Shown here: piece after piece, positions 36,062 to 44,675 of the stretch
Position numbering within the stretch: the first letter of the stretch is position 1
Layout: each line of letters opens with the position of its first letter
Assembly: GCF_002090075.1 (NCBI RefSeq)
Contig: NZ_BBRI01000002.1
Span: forward strand, 372,001-436,000
Direction of reading: 5' to 3'
DNA from: Demequina sp. NBRC 110052
GTDB taxonomy: Bacteria > Actinomycetota > Actinomycetes > Actinomycetales > Demequinaceae
Length of the DNA: 64,000 nucleotides
Made by a program: the position numbers and the translations under genes
The notes under the pieces: model-generated
Database searches by the model: none
The model's input: only the letters and a program-made list of their open reading frames with translations
Told to the model about the DNA's origin: nothing

Positions 36062-36115
36062 ATCAAGCGCACCGCCAGGGGCTCCTGGTCCTGGGCGGCG
36101 CCGCCCGCGCCTCGG

Positions 36116-36128
36116 TAGCGTGGGCACC
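36116..36128 (+). promoter_or_regulatory. Leaderless promoter box of the FNT gene
   Basis: TAGCGT (36116-36121), seven bases, then ATG at 36129; no ribosome site. Confidence 0.5.
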
Positions 36129-37013
36129 ATGAGCGACCCGAGCCACCTCTTCCCCGGCAAGCACTTCATCTCGACAGTGCTCGACGCGCTCGAGACGAAG
36201 ACTGAGATGAGCGGCGGCCTCTCCCGCATCTATCTCATGCGCGCCGCGATGGCGGGCGGCCTCATCGGCATCATGTACCTCACGAACTACGCGATCCTCG
36301 CCGCGTTCACCACCATCGGTGGCGGCGCCGTCATGGACATCGGCCGCATCGTGGGTGCCATGGCGTTCGGCTTCGCACTCGTGTTCATCTACTACTCCAA
36401 GTCCGAGCTGCTGACGTCCAACATGATGATCGTCGCGATCGGGCGGTACTACCGGCGCATCTCCCGCCGCCGCGCGGGCAGGATCCTGCTGCTGTGCTAC
36501 GCGGGCAACATCCTGGGCGGACTGGTCGTGGCGCTCATGGTGCTCGGCTCGAGCCTCGCGGACGGCGCGGTCGGCGAGCAGATGCAGCACAGTGTCGACG
36601 TGAAGCTCGACTACGTCGCGGGGGGCCTCACGGGCTGGTCCGACCTGTTCCTGCGCGCGGTGCTGTGCAACTTCATGATCAACCTCGCGATGCTGCTGGT
36701 CTACAACGGCCTCATCAAGGACGACTTCATGAAGTCCCTCGCGATGATCATGAGCGTATTCATCTTCGCGTTCGTCGGCTTCGAGCACTCCGTGGCGAAC
36801 ACGGTGCTGTTCATGATCGTGGGCTTCCAGCACGGCATCGACATCGGGCTCGCGCTCGGCAACCTGGCGATCGTGCTGCTCGGCAACCTCGTGGGCGGCG
36901 GGGTGCTCATCGGCTACTACTACGCGTACGCGAACGACGACCGGAAGTTCTTGCGCCGCCAGGGCACGCCCGACGCCGGTGCGGGTACCGGCGACGACGC
37001 ACCGTCCGCATAG
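36129..37013 (+). CDS. Formate/nitrite transporter (FNT) family channel
   Basis: A 294-aa membrane protein with six hydrophobic helices. The family fingerprint is in FVGFEHSVANTVLFM (helix 5 region, with the central gating histidine); LTSNMMIVAIGRY is the helix-3-adjacent block, and LCYAGNILGGLVVALMV the preceding helix. FNT pentamers pass formate, nitrite, hydrosulfide or lactate. Substrate is not clear; no formate or nitrite metabolism gene adjoins. It follows the alarmone synthetase by 67 nt but has its own -10-like box. Confidence 0.88.
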   Translation: MSDPSHLFPGKHFISTVLDALETKTEMSGGLSRIYLMRAAMAGGLIGIMYLTNYAILAAFTTIGGGAVMDIGRIVGAMAFGFALVFIYYSKSELLTSNMMIVAIGRYYRRISRRRAGRILLLCYAGNILGGLVVALMVLGSSLADGAVGEQMQHSVDVKLDYVAGGLTGWSDLFLRAVLCNFMINLAMLLVYNGLIKDDFMKSLAMIMSVFIFAFVGFEHSVANTVLFMIVGFQHGIDIGLALGNLAIVLLGNLVGGGVLIGYYYAYANDDRKFLRRQGTPDAGAGTGDDAPSA

Positions 37014-37034
37014 CCTGCGACGCGCCGGCGGCGC

Positions 37035-37850
37035 TCATTCGACGGGCGTCGCACGCCCCACGAAGGTCGACATGGATCGGTTGATGCCCAGCAGATCCGC
37101 CATCGCGTCGAACGCGCGCACCGGCAGCACACGCATCACAGGGGTGAGCCGCGCGAAAGGCGGCATCACCAGTTGCTCTCGGCCTCTCTCGATCGCGGTG
37201 AGGACGGACCGGGCCACCTTGTCCGGCTGAAGGATCGGAAGGAGCAGCGGCACGCGCGTGCGCACACCCTCGAACATGCCGGTGTCGATGTAGTAGGGGC
37301 ACACGACGAGGGTGCGGACCGACGAGCCGTCGGCGCGCAGCTCCGCACGCAGCGACTCGGTGAAGCCGACGGCCGCCCACTTGGATGCCGAGTAGTCAGT
37401 CTGTCGCGCGACGCCGATCAGCCCCGCCGCCGACGCGATGGTGACCACCGATCCCCTGTCCTGCGCCAGCATGCCCGGCAGGAAGGCCCGCGTGACCCAG
37501 AAGGGGGCGTGCGCGTTCACGTGGAGCGTGCGCTCGATCGCCTCCTCCGACGCCTCGAGCAGGCGCGCGCCCGTGACGACGCCCGCGTTGTTGATCACCA
37601 CGTCCACGTCCGGCGTCTCGGCAGCCGCCTCGCTCACCGCCGCGCGGTCGGTGACATCCACGCCTCGCGCGGCGGCACTCCCTCCGCGGTCCCGGATCTC
37701 ATCGGCGACGGCGGTGGCGCTCGCAGCATCGAGGTCCCACAGCACGAGCGACGCTCCCCGGTACGCCGCCTCGAGTGCCATGAGCCGCCCGATGCCAGAA
37801 CCTGCGCCCGTGATGAGCACCCTCGCGCCCGCCATGCTCACGCCACGCAT
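37035..37850 (-). CDS. Short-chain dehydrogenase/reductase
   Basis: A 271-aa classical-type SDR: NAD(P) loop VLITGAGSGIGR, NNAG motif, Ser in VTIASAAG, and the catalytic YSASK pair (Tyr-x-x-x-Lys). A C-terminal extension beyond 200 residues with FARLTPVMRVLPVRAFD is like retinol/steroid-type reductases. The ATG at 37850 has GGAGG eight bases upstream and lies two bases after the aldehyde dehydrogenase stop, so the pair is coupled. Together they could oxidise an alcohol to an acid through an aldehyde, but the substrate is unknown. Last gene of the minus-strand cluster. Confidence 0.87.
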   Translation of the reverse strand: MRGVSMAGARVLITGAGSGIGRLMALEAAYRGASLVLWDLDAASATAVADEIRDRGGSAAARGVDVTDRAAVSEAAAETPDVDVVINNAGVVTGARLLEASEEAIERTLHVNAHAPFWVTRAFLPGMLAQDRGSVVTIASAAGLIGVARQTDYSASKWAAVGFTESLRAELRADGSSVRTLVVCPYYIDTGMFEGVRTRVPLLLPILQPDKVARSVLTAIERGREQLVMPPFARLTPVMRVLPVRAFDAMADLLGINRSMSTFVGRATPVE

Positions 37851-37852
37851 CG

Positions 37853-39421
37853 TCATCGCCTCCTCGGCATCCGTGCGACGAGGCCGACGGCCGCGTTCAT
37901 CACCTCGGCGTATCGCGCGGCCGTCATGCTCCCCACGGGGGCGATGCCGATGCCGCGTTGCACCGCGATCGTCTGCGCCTCGGTGTACTTGAGGATCCCT
38001 TCGACCCCGTGTCTGCGCCCGAGCCCGGAGTCCCTCCACCCGCCCATCGGCGCTCCCGTGGATCCCCACGCTGCGGCGTAGCCCTCGTTGACGTTCACCG
38101 TGCCTGCCTGCACCCGCGCCGCCGCCTCCGATCCACGCCGCGCCGACCACACCGATGCGTTGAGGCCGTACGAGGAGTCGTTCGCACGTGCGATCGCCTC
38201 CTCGTCCGAGCCGACCCGGTACACCGACACGACCGGCCCGAACGTCTCCTCGCGCGCGAGCCGCATGTCCTCCGTGACGTCCGCGAGCACGGTCGGCTCG
38301 TACATGCACGGGCCCAGATCGGGCCGAGCACGCCCGCCCACGAGGACCGTCGCGCCCTTGGCCACCGCGTCGGTCACGTGCGCGCCCACGGCATCGAGCT
38401 GCTGCCGCGACGCAAGCGAGCCCATGTCGATGTCCCAGTCGAGTCCGGCGCCGAGGCTCATCGCCTGGACACGCCGCACAAACGCAGCGACGAACGCGTC
38501 GTAGACCTCGTCAGCGACGTAGATCCGTTCGATCGAGACGCACAACTGACCCGAGTTGCTGAAGCAGGCGCGCACCGCCCCTGCGGCCGCGCGCTCCACG
38601 TCAGCGTCCGCGAGCACGAGCATGGGGTTCTTGCCGCCCAGCTCCATGGAGCACCCGATGAGGCGCTCGCCGCACGCGCCCGCGAGGACGCGCCCCGTCG
38701 CGGTGGAGCCCGTGAACATCAGGTAATCCACAGCGTCCACCAGCGGCGGACCGATCTCACTGCCCGCGCCGACGACCACGCGCATCAGGCCCGCCGGCAG
38801 CCCCGCGTCGCGCACCAGCTCGAGGCCCGCGAGCGCCGTCAGCGGCGTGCGCGAGTCGGGCTTGAGCACGACGGCGTTGCCCGCCATGAGCGCGGGCAGG
38901 GCGTCGGACACCGCGAGCGTCAGCGGGTAGTTCCACGGCGTGATGATCCCGACGACGCCCTTGGGGCGATGGTGCTCGACGGTGGAAGTGAGCACGGGCG
39001 TCGCTCCCGAGTGGCGGCGGGGCCTGAGCGCAGCCCTGCCTGCCCGCGCGTAGTACGCGGCGTTGAGCGCGACGTCCATGACCTCCTCGAATGCGCTGAG
39101 GCGGTTCTTGCCGGACTCGAGCTGCACGACGTCCATGAGCGCCTCGCGCCGCTCGCGCGCGAGTGCACCCACACGCCGCAGGATGGCAGCGCGCGCCCTC
39201 ACGGGCACCTCCGCCCACTCGCGCTGCGCCTCGCGCGCGGACTCGACGATCGCGCCGATGCGCGCGGCGGGCGTGGTCGCCACCTCGCCGAGCACTGCGT
39301 CGTCGCCACTGGCCCAGGGACTGCTCACGGTCAGCGAAGGGCCGCCGCCCTCGGCGAGCCGCGCCCACGCGTCCGCGCGCTCCAGGCGCGGCAGGCGTTG
39401 CTCAGCGGTGGTGGTCGTCAT
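37853..39421 (-). CDS. Aldehyde dehydrogenase (succinate-semialdehyde type)
   Basis: A 522-aa NAD(P)-dependent aldehyde dehydrogenase. Blocks: ITPWNYPLTL, catalytic Glu in MELGGKNPML, catalytic Cys in FSNSGQLCVSIERI, EETFGPVVSV, and the C-terminal PMGGWRDSGLGRR. It lies nearest to succinate-semialdehyde/GabD2-like proteins by the GGWRDSGLG ending. The ATG at 39421 is chosen over 39427 from the spacing of the GGAGAGG site. Coupled to the downstream SDR; its relation to the upstream lacI and mal genes is by position only. Confidence 0.88.
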   Translation of the reverse strand: MTTTTAEQRLPRLERADAWARLAEGGGPSLTVSSPWASGDDAVLGEVATTPAARIGAIVESAREAQREWAEVPVRARAAILRRVGALARERREALMDVVQLESGKNRLSAFEEVMDVALNAAYYARAGRAALRPRRHSGATPVLTSTVEHHRPKGVVGIITPWNYPLTLAVSDALPALMAGNAVVLKPDSRTPLTALAGLELVRDAGLPAGLMRVVVGAGSEIGPPLVDAVDYLMFTGSTATGRVLAGACGERLIGCSMELGGKNPMLVLADADVERAAAGAVRACFSNSGQLCVSIERIYVADEVYDAFVAAFVRRVQAMSLGAGLDWDIDMGSLASRQQLDAVGAHVTDAVAKGATVLVGGRARPDLGPCMYEPTVLADVTEDMRLAREETFGPVVSVYRVGSDEEAIARANDSSYGLNASVWSARRGSEAAARVQAGTVNVNEGYAAAWGSTGAPMGGWRDSGLGRRHGVEGILKYTEAQTIAVQRGIGIAPVGSMTAARYAEVMNAAVGLVARMPRRR

Positions 39422-39524
39422 CGACATGCCTCTCCGTCGCCGCACGGCCACACCGGCGGTCGACACCGCCAGGCTAGCGCTCTCGACGCTTCGCCAGACG
39501 CTGGGGCACGGCCCACGCGCGCGC

Positions 39525-40538
39525 TCAGCCCTCCGGCGCTGGCGGGCGCGCGGTGGACGAGCGCACGATCAGGTCGTAGTCGACGGGAGCGGCTTCCACG
39601 ACCTCGCCTGCGAGCATGCGCATGACCATCTGCGCCGCGGCACGGCCCTGGCGCGCCGGGTACTGCGCGACGGTGGTGAGCCCGTGGAACTCGCTGAGCC
39701 GATAGTCGTCGATCCCTACGATCGACAGGTCGTGAGGCACGCGCAGGCCGAGGTCGCGAGCGGCGAGCATCGCGCCGATCGCCATCTCGTCGGAGGCCGC
39801 CATGATCGCCGTCGGGACGTGGCGCGGGTCGGAGAACATGCGCTTCGTAGACCGATATCCGGACTCGATGCCGAACTCGGTCGGGAAGAAGAGTGCCGGG
39901 TCGACCTCGATCCCCGCCTCGCGCAGCGCCGCCTCGTACCCCTGCCTGCGGTTCGAAGGCACGTGGAAGTCCCGCTCCCACTCCGGGTCGCCGCCCAGGT
40001 GCGCGATGCGGCGATGCCCCAGCGCGATCAGGTGGGATGTCGCGAGCGTGGCGACGGCGACGTCGTCGATCGAGATCGTCGGCACGCCCTCCAGCGGTCC
40101 GCCTACGCCCACTACGGGCTTGCCCATGGCGTTGAGACTGCCCAGCTCGGCGTCGGTGAGCTCGAGGCTCACGGCGATCACGGCGTCGACGCGCTTGCGT
40201 GCCAGGGATTTTTCGAACACGGCGGCGCGCTGGTCGCCGGAGCCCATGAGGTTGTAGAGCGTGACGTCGTAGCCCCGCGTCACGAGCTCCGCCTGCGCAC
40301 CCTCGATCACGGCGGTGTAGAACCAGCTCGTGAGAAACGGAACGACGACTCCCACGGTCGCGGTGCGGCCGCTCGCGAGTCCGGACGCGTTCGGCGAGAC
40401 GGCGTAGCCGAGCTGTCGTGCGGCCTCACGGACCTTGATCTGCGTGGTCGGAGAGACGGGGCCACGGCCGCTCAACGCGCGCGAGACAGTGGCGTTGGAG
40501 ACGCCAGCCAAACGTGCGACGTCGCTGATATCGGCCAT
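39525..40538 (-). CDS. LacI-family transcriptional regulator
   Basis: A 337-aa LacI/GalR regulator: helix-turn-helix DVARLAGVSNATVSRALSGRGPVSP (6-30), hinge helix NASGLASGR, and a sugar-binding domain. The minus-strand RBS GGGAG lies seven bases before the ATG. It follows malG (gap 113 nt) and is the likely regulator of the mal genes through the two operator-like boxes before malE. It is a paralogue of the LacI at 19.7 kb; the recognition-helix part (SxATVSRAL) is the same in both, so shared operators are plausible. Confidence 0.92.
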   Translation of the reverse strand: MADISDVARLAGVSNATVSRALSGRGPVSPTTQIKVREAARQLGYAVSPNASGLASGRTATVGVVVPFLTSWFYTAVIEGAQAELVTRGYDVTLYNLMGSGDQRAAVFEKSLARKRVDAVIAVSLELTDAELGSLNAMGKPVVGVGGPLEGVPTISIDDVAVATLATSHLIALGHRRIAHLGGDPEWERDFHVPSNRRQGYEAALREAGIEVDPALFFPTEFGIESGYRSTKRMFSDPRHVPTAIMAASDEMAIGAMLAARDLGLRVPHDLSIVGIDDYRLSEFHGLTTVAQYPARQGRAAAQMVMRMLAGEVVEAAPVDYDLIVRSSTARPPAPEG

Positions 40539-40588
40539 TCTCGACTCCCTTGGATCCTGCGCGCCCAGCCTAGCCGGGGCACGCGCAC

Positions 40589-40642
40589 GCCCGACGCCGC
40601 ACTCACCGAGGCGTCAGGCCTGCGGCGACCACGGCGTCGGGC
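40589..40642 (-). other. Long-range inverted repeat between malG and lacI
   Basis: GCCCGACGCC (40589-40598) and GGCGTCGGGC (40633-40642) are perfectly complementary over ten bases, with 34 bases between. It could end or weaken transcription after malG, but the loop is large for a terminator. Confidence 0.4.
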
Positions 40643-40651
40643 TGGCGGCGC

Positions 40652-41539
40652 CTACTTCACCGCGCCCGCGGTGAGTCCGCCCACGATGTAGCGCTGCAGG
40701 AACAGGAACAGCGCGACGACCGGGATCGCCGCAAGCACGGCCCCTGCGGCGAAGGCCGACCAGTCGGCATAGTTCGGGTTCGACACCATGCGATAGAGGC
40801 CCACTGCGAGGGTCTGCTGGTCCGCGTCGATCAGCACCACGGACGCGATCACGAAGTCGTTGAACGTGGCGATGAAGCTCAGCAGGGCCACCACCGCGAG
40901 GATCGGGGTCACGAGGCGCAGGATGATCGTGAAGAAGACGCGCGCGTGCCCTGCACCGTCGATCATCGCGGCCTCGTCCAGCTCCTTGGGCACCGTGTTG
41001 AAGAAGCCGTACATGAGATAGGTGTTCACGCCCAGCGCCGCACCCAGATAGACGCTGATGAGACCCGCATGGGTGTTCAGGCCGATCGCCGGGAAGATCT
41101 CACCGATCTCGGTCAGGAGGATGAAAATCGCGACGACCGCCAGGAGCTGCGGGAACATCTGCACGAGCACGAGCCCGAGCAGCCCCGGCCTGCGCCCGAC
41201 GAACCTCATGCGCGAGAAGGCGTACGCCGCGAGAGCTCCGAGGAAGACCGACAGCGCCGCGGTGGTGAGACCGATGATGAGCGAGTTCTTGAACCATGTG
41301 AGGAACGGGTACTGGTCGGAGGTGACCAGACGGGTGAAGCTGTCCAGGCCGACAGACTTGAACAGCTCGTTGGATCCTGTGAGCGTGCCGGTGGGGTTCA
41401 GCGCGGCCGAGAGCACGTAGAGCAGGGGGAACAGCGCGAAAGCGCTGGCGACGATGGCGGCGGCGTGTTTGGCGAGCGTCCGCATCGGCCGACGCCGACG
41501 GGAGCGGGGCAGGTGCGCGCGGGTGGCGGGAGCAGACAT
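40652..41539 (-). CDS. malG: Sugar ABC transporter permease, MalG type
   Basis: A 295-aa inner-membrane subunit with about six helices. The ABC coupling (EAA) loop reads EAAMIDGAGHARVFFTIILRLV, the family signature that contacts the ATPase. The stop-start junction with malF is TGACATG, one base apart, so translation is coupled. The N-terminus is Arg-rich (LPRSRRRRPMRTL). No ATPase gene lies in the window, so an MsiK-like shared ATPase elsewhere is assumed. Confidence 0.93.
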   Translation of the reverse strand: MSAPATRAHLPRSRRRRPMRTLAKHAAAIVASAFALFPLLYVLSAALNPTGTLTGSNELFKSVGLDSFTRLVTSDQYPFLTWFKNSLIIGLTTAALSVFLGALAAYAFSRMRFVGRRPGLLGLVLVQMFPQLLAVVAIFILLTEIGEIFPAIGLNTHAGLISVYLGAALGVNTYLMYGFFNTVPKELDEAAMIDGAGHARVFFTIILRLVTPILAVVALLSFIATFNDFVIASVVLIDADQQTLAVGLYRMVSNPNYADWSAFAAGAVLAAIPVVALFLFLQRYIVGGLTAGAVK

Positions 41540-41540
41540 G

Positions 41541-43103
41541 TCAGTTCATCTCCTCGAGGGTCTTGGTCTTACGGAAGCTCACGATGGAGATCGCCGCGAC
41601 CACCACGAAGATGATGATCGAGAACGCGCTCGCGAGTCCGTAGTCGCGCATCTGCCCGGTGAACGCCACCTTGTAGACCAGCGAGATCAGGATGTCCGTG
41701 AAGCCCACGGGGATCGAAGCCGCGGTGTCGCGCGGCCCTCCCCCGGTCACCAGGTAGATCACGTTGAAGTTGTTGAAGTTGAACGCGAACGATGAGATGA
41801 GGATCGGCGCCATCGAGACCATCAGCAGCGGCAGCTTGACGTGCCGGAAGATGCCCCACGGCGTGGCTCCGTCGGTGCGTGCGGCCTCGAGGATGTCGTC
41901 AGGGATCGCCTGGAGCGCGCCGGTGGCAACGAGGAACATGTAGGGGAAGCCGAGCCACAGGTTCACCAGCAGCACCGCGATCTTCGCCATCGTGGGATCC
42001 GTGAGCCACGGCACTGCGGCGCCCCCCAGGAGCACCTGGTTGATAAAGCCGAAGCTCGTGGAGAACATGCCCGACCACACGAGGGCGCCGAGGAACGCGG
42101 GGAACGCGTAGGGAAGCACCATCACGAGGCGATAGACCTTGCGACCCCGCATGCGCGGGTCATTCAGCAACAGCGCGAGGGCGACGCCGAGTGCGAAGGT
42201 CAGCAGGACGGAGAGGAAGGCGAAGGCGAAGGTCCACACCAGGACGTACATGAGCGGCCCGCGGATGGTCGGCTCGGTGATGGCGCGCTCGAAGTTGTCA
42301 AGGCCCACGTTGATCTGCCAGCCCGGCAGGATCCTGGTGCCGTCCGGAGCGACGAAGGCCCCGTCTCCGCCGTCGGTGTAGACGACTCCGGTCGTGGTGT
42401 CGGTCATCGTGTCCGCCACGGCGTCGTATTCGCGGCTCGACTCGTACTCGTAGGCGCTGCGGCCGTCGAGCGTGCGCAGCCAACCGTCCTCGGCACTGTC
42501 GCCCGCAGGCACGGCAAGGTCGAAGATCGCCTCCTGGTTCGCGAGGATGTCGGCGTACTGCAGTGACTGGACGCCCTCCGCGGCGACGGCGGTGCCGTCC
42601 TCGAAGGTCGCGTCCACAGGTGCGAGGGGCTGGTCGGCGAACCCCAGGTAGGCAGTGCCGTCTTCGGCGGTGACGAGGAAACCGAACGCGTCTCCGTCGC
42701 GCACGACGGTCACCGGGTACTGGTGCGAGTCGGCAACACGGCTCTGCGACTGACTGAGCAGCGACTCGATGGCCTGGTCCTTGTTGAGGATGTGACCGGT
42801 CGAGTAGTTGGTGAACGCGATGTAGACCGTGTAGCCGATCACGAATACCTGGAAGATGGCCAGGAACACGAGGCCGGGCGTGATGTACTTCGCCGGCAGC
42901 GCTCGCTTGGAGAGATAGACCCAGTTGATCGCGAGGCCCGCGGCGGTGACGATCACGAGGATGCCCCAGTCGCCGCGTCCGATGAGGATCAGCGCGAGGA
43001 AGACGAGCACGGAGTCGAGCACGCCGAGCATCAGCAGCTTGACGATCAGGGGGCCGATGCGGCCGCTTCGCCCGAGCGCAGTGAGAGAGCGGGTGTGTTC
43101 CAT
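41541..43103 (-). CDS. malF: Sugar ABC transporter permease, MalF type with large outer loop
   Basis: A 520-aa permease, long for the family. Three N-terminal helices are followed by an extracytoplasmic domain of about 170 residues (about 110-280, with ATFEDGTAVAAEGVQSLQY and PDGTRILPGWQINVG), matching the position of the MalF P2 loop in E. coli, which contacts the binding protein. Then five more helices and the coupling motif EAARTDGATPWGIFRHV. The ATG at 43103 begins MEHTRSL; the upstream region holds a strong hairpin. Confidence 0.92.
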   Translation of the reverse strand: MEHTRSLTALGRSGRIGPLIVKLLMLGVLDSVLVFLALILIGRGDWGILVIVTAAGLAINWVYLSKRALPAKYITPGLVFLAIFQVFVIGYTVYIAFTNYSTGHILNKDQAIESLLSQSQSRVADSHQYPVTVVRDGDAFGFLVTAEDGTAYLGFADQPLAPVDATFEDGTAVAAEGVQSLQYADILANQEAIFDLAVPAGDSAEDGWLRTLDGRSAYEYESSREYDAVADTMTDTTTGVVYTDGGDGAFVAPDGTRILPGWQINVGLDNFERAITEPTIRGPLMYVLVWTFAFAFLSVLLTFALGVALALLLNDPRMRGRKVYRLVMVLPYAFPAFLGALVWSGMFSTSFGFINQVLLGGAAVPWLTDPTMAKIAVLLVNLWLGFPYMFLVATGALQAIPDDILEAARTDGATPWGIFRHVKLPLLMVSMAPILISSFAFNFNNFNVIYLVTGGGPRDTAASIPVGFTDILISLVYKVAFTGQMRDYGLASAFSIIIFVVVAAISIVSFRKTKTLEEMN

Positions 43104-43148
43104 GGTCCTGGTTCTGTGAGAGGTCGGTCCGGCGGGTGCGCCGCGGCG

Positions 43149-43184
43149 GTGCCGGGTGGGCGCGGGTATGCGCCCGCCCGGCAC
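43149..43184 (-). other. Intergenic stem-loop between malE and malF
   Basis: A perfect 15-bp stem (43149-43163 with 43170-43184, one G-T pair at its seventh-ninth pairs) closed by a six-base loop, located 15-51 nt past the malE stop. It is not followed by a T-run on the coding strand. Such hairpins between a binding-protein gene and its permease genes usually protect the upstream mRNA or attenuate read-through, giving more MalE than MalF/G. Confidence 0.75.
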
Positions 43185-43199
43185 TGCTGCAGTGGTGCG

Positions 43200-44444
43200 C
43201 TACTGGGCGTCGATGGCGGCCTGGACGTCCGCGGTGAGCTTGTCCCAGGTCGCGGTCGCGTCGGCGCCGTTGAGGATCTCGGCCTCGGCGATGCCCCAGT
43301 ACTGCCAGACCTGGCCCATGGCCGGGATCGCTGGCATCGGGACGGCCTGCTCGCCCGCGGCGAGGAAGCCAGCGACGATCGCGTCGTCAGACACGGCCTG
43401 CGCGGCCTCGGTGAGGGCGGGCAGGACCGAGCTGGACTCGAACAGGGCGACCTGCACGTCGGTCGTGCCGATGTAGTTGACCAGGAAGTCGTTCGCGGCG
43501 ACCTTGTTCTCCGAGTACTGGTTCACGAAGAAGCCCTTGACGCCAGCGAAAGGCTGGGCGTCCTCGCTGCCGGGCGACGGGATCGCGTCGACGGCGAGGT
43601 TGATGCCACCCTCGACCGCGGCGGTCACGTTCCACGGACCGGTGAGCCAGAACGCGGCGTCGCCTGCGAGGAACTTCTCCTTGGCGATGTCGCCGGTGAT
43701 CTCGGTCGAGATGGTGCCGGCCGCGCCCTGCGCGGACAGCCAGGCAGCGAAGTCGCCGCCGTCGCCGAGCGTGAGCTGCGTCGCGTCGTACGCGCCGTTG
43801 GCGTCACGACCGAAGACGGGGGCGCCGAAAGCCGTCTGGAACGGGTACAGGTGGTACGGGTTGCCGTCCACGCCCTGCTCCACCACGAACGGGAACTCCG
43901 CACCGGCGGCAGTGCCCTTGGCGATCATGTCGTCGAACGATGTCGCGGGCTCCGCGACGAGGTCCGCGTTGCGCAGCATCGCGAGGTTCTCGACGGCGTA
44001 GGGAAGCATGTACACGGTGCCGTCGTACGCGGCCGCGTCGAGCGCGACGGACAGGTAGCCGTCGGCGCTGTCTCCCAGCTCCAGCGGGGCGACCACGCCG
44101 TTGGTGGTGAGCTCGCCCAGCCAGTCGTGCGCGCCCATGACGATGTCAGGGCCCGAGCCGGTGCTCGCCTGCTGCATGTAGTCGTCCTTGATGGTCGCGT
44201 TGTCACGCGACACGATCTCTACGGCGACGCCCGTCTCGTCCTCGTAGGCGGTGGCGGCGTCCGCGAGGGAGTCGGCACGCTCGGCGTCAACCCACACGGT
44301 GAGCGTCGCGGTGGTCTCGGAGCCCGTGTCCGTGGCGGTGGCGCTCGACGTGGGCTCGGTGGATCCGCCGGAGCAGGCGCTCAGGAGCATTCCTGCGGTC
44401 ACCAGCATCGCGCCGGCGGCGATCGACTTCTTTGTCTTGGTCAT
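43200..44444 (-). CDS. malE: Sugar-binding lipoprotein, MalE type
   Basis: A 414-aa extracellular solute-binding protein (family 1). The N-terminus is a lipoprotein signal: basic MTKTKKS, hydrophobic stretch and lipobox LLSAC with Cys24, so it is membrane-anchored outside the cell. The ligand-binding fold follows (TLTVWVDAERADSL, MGAHDWLGEL, FLAGDAAFWLTGPWN, GVKGFFVNQYSEN), typical for maltose/maltodextrin-type binders. AAGGA lies before the ATG. Two LacI-type boxes lie 76-104 bp upstream. First gene of the transport operon. Confidence 0.92.
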   Translation of the reverse strand: MTKTKKSIAAGAMLVTAGMLLSACSGGSTEPTSSATATDTGSETTATLTVWVDAERADSLADAATAYEDETGVAVEIVSRDNATIKDDYMQQASTGSGPDIVMGAHDWLGELTTNGVVAPLELGDSADGYLSVALDAAAYDGTVYMLPYAVENLAMLRNADLVAEPATSFDDMIAKGTAAGAEFPFVVEQGVDGNPYHLYPFQTAFGAPVFGRDANGAYDATQLTLGDGGDFAAWLSAQGAAGTISTEITGDIAKEKFLAGDAAFWLTGPWNVTAAVEGGINLAVDAIPSPGSEDAQPFAGVKGFFVNQYSENKVAANDFLVNYIGTTDVQVALFESSSVLPALTEAAQAVSDDAIVAGFLAAGEQAVPMPAIPAMGQVWQYWGIAEAEILNGADATATWDKLTADVQAAIDAQ

Positions 44445-44519
44445 GAGAGTCCTTCACTTGCGGGGCGAGTGCCTGCCCGTCGTGACTCGAACTGGCTGGC
44501 GGTCTCGGCTCAACTTCGT

Positions 44520-44533
44520 TGTAAGCGTTTCCA
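44520..44533. promoter_or_regulatory. LacI-type operator 1 of malE
   Basis: TGTAAGCGTTTCCA matches the consensus TGTAARCGYTTNCA at every position. It is 76 bp before the malE start and one base from operator 2. Confidence 0.72.
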
Positions 44534-44534
44534 G

Positions 44535-44548
44535 CGTAAACGTTTCCA
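44535..44548. promoter_or_regulatory. LacI-type operator 2 of malE
   Basis: CGTAAACGTTTCCA differs from the consensus only at the first base. Its centre is 15 bp from that of operator 1, so two dimers could bind side by side. A minus-strand -10-like TAGTCT lies 17-22 bp upstream (+ coordinates 44565-44570), which would put both boxes at and just after the transcription start. Confidence 0.68.
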
Positions 44549-44675
44549 CTCGGCACTTTGAACCAGACTAGATCACGATTCGGTCACGCTGATCGAGTGA
44601 ACCGGCGGCACCGGGGCATGTGAGCGCTCACGCGTCGCACGAGGGCTCAACCGCCCGGTTCCCGGTTGCCAGAAC

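Noticed and set aside
43149..43184. Treating the malE-malF hairpin as a full terminator
   Set aside because: No T-run follows on the coding strand and malF-malG need read-through from the malE promoter; no separate promoter for malF is visible.
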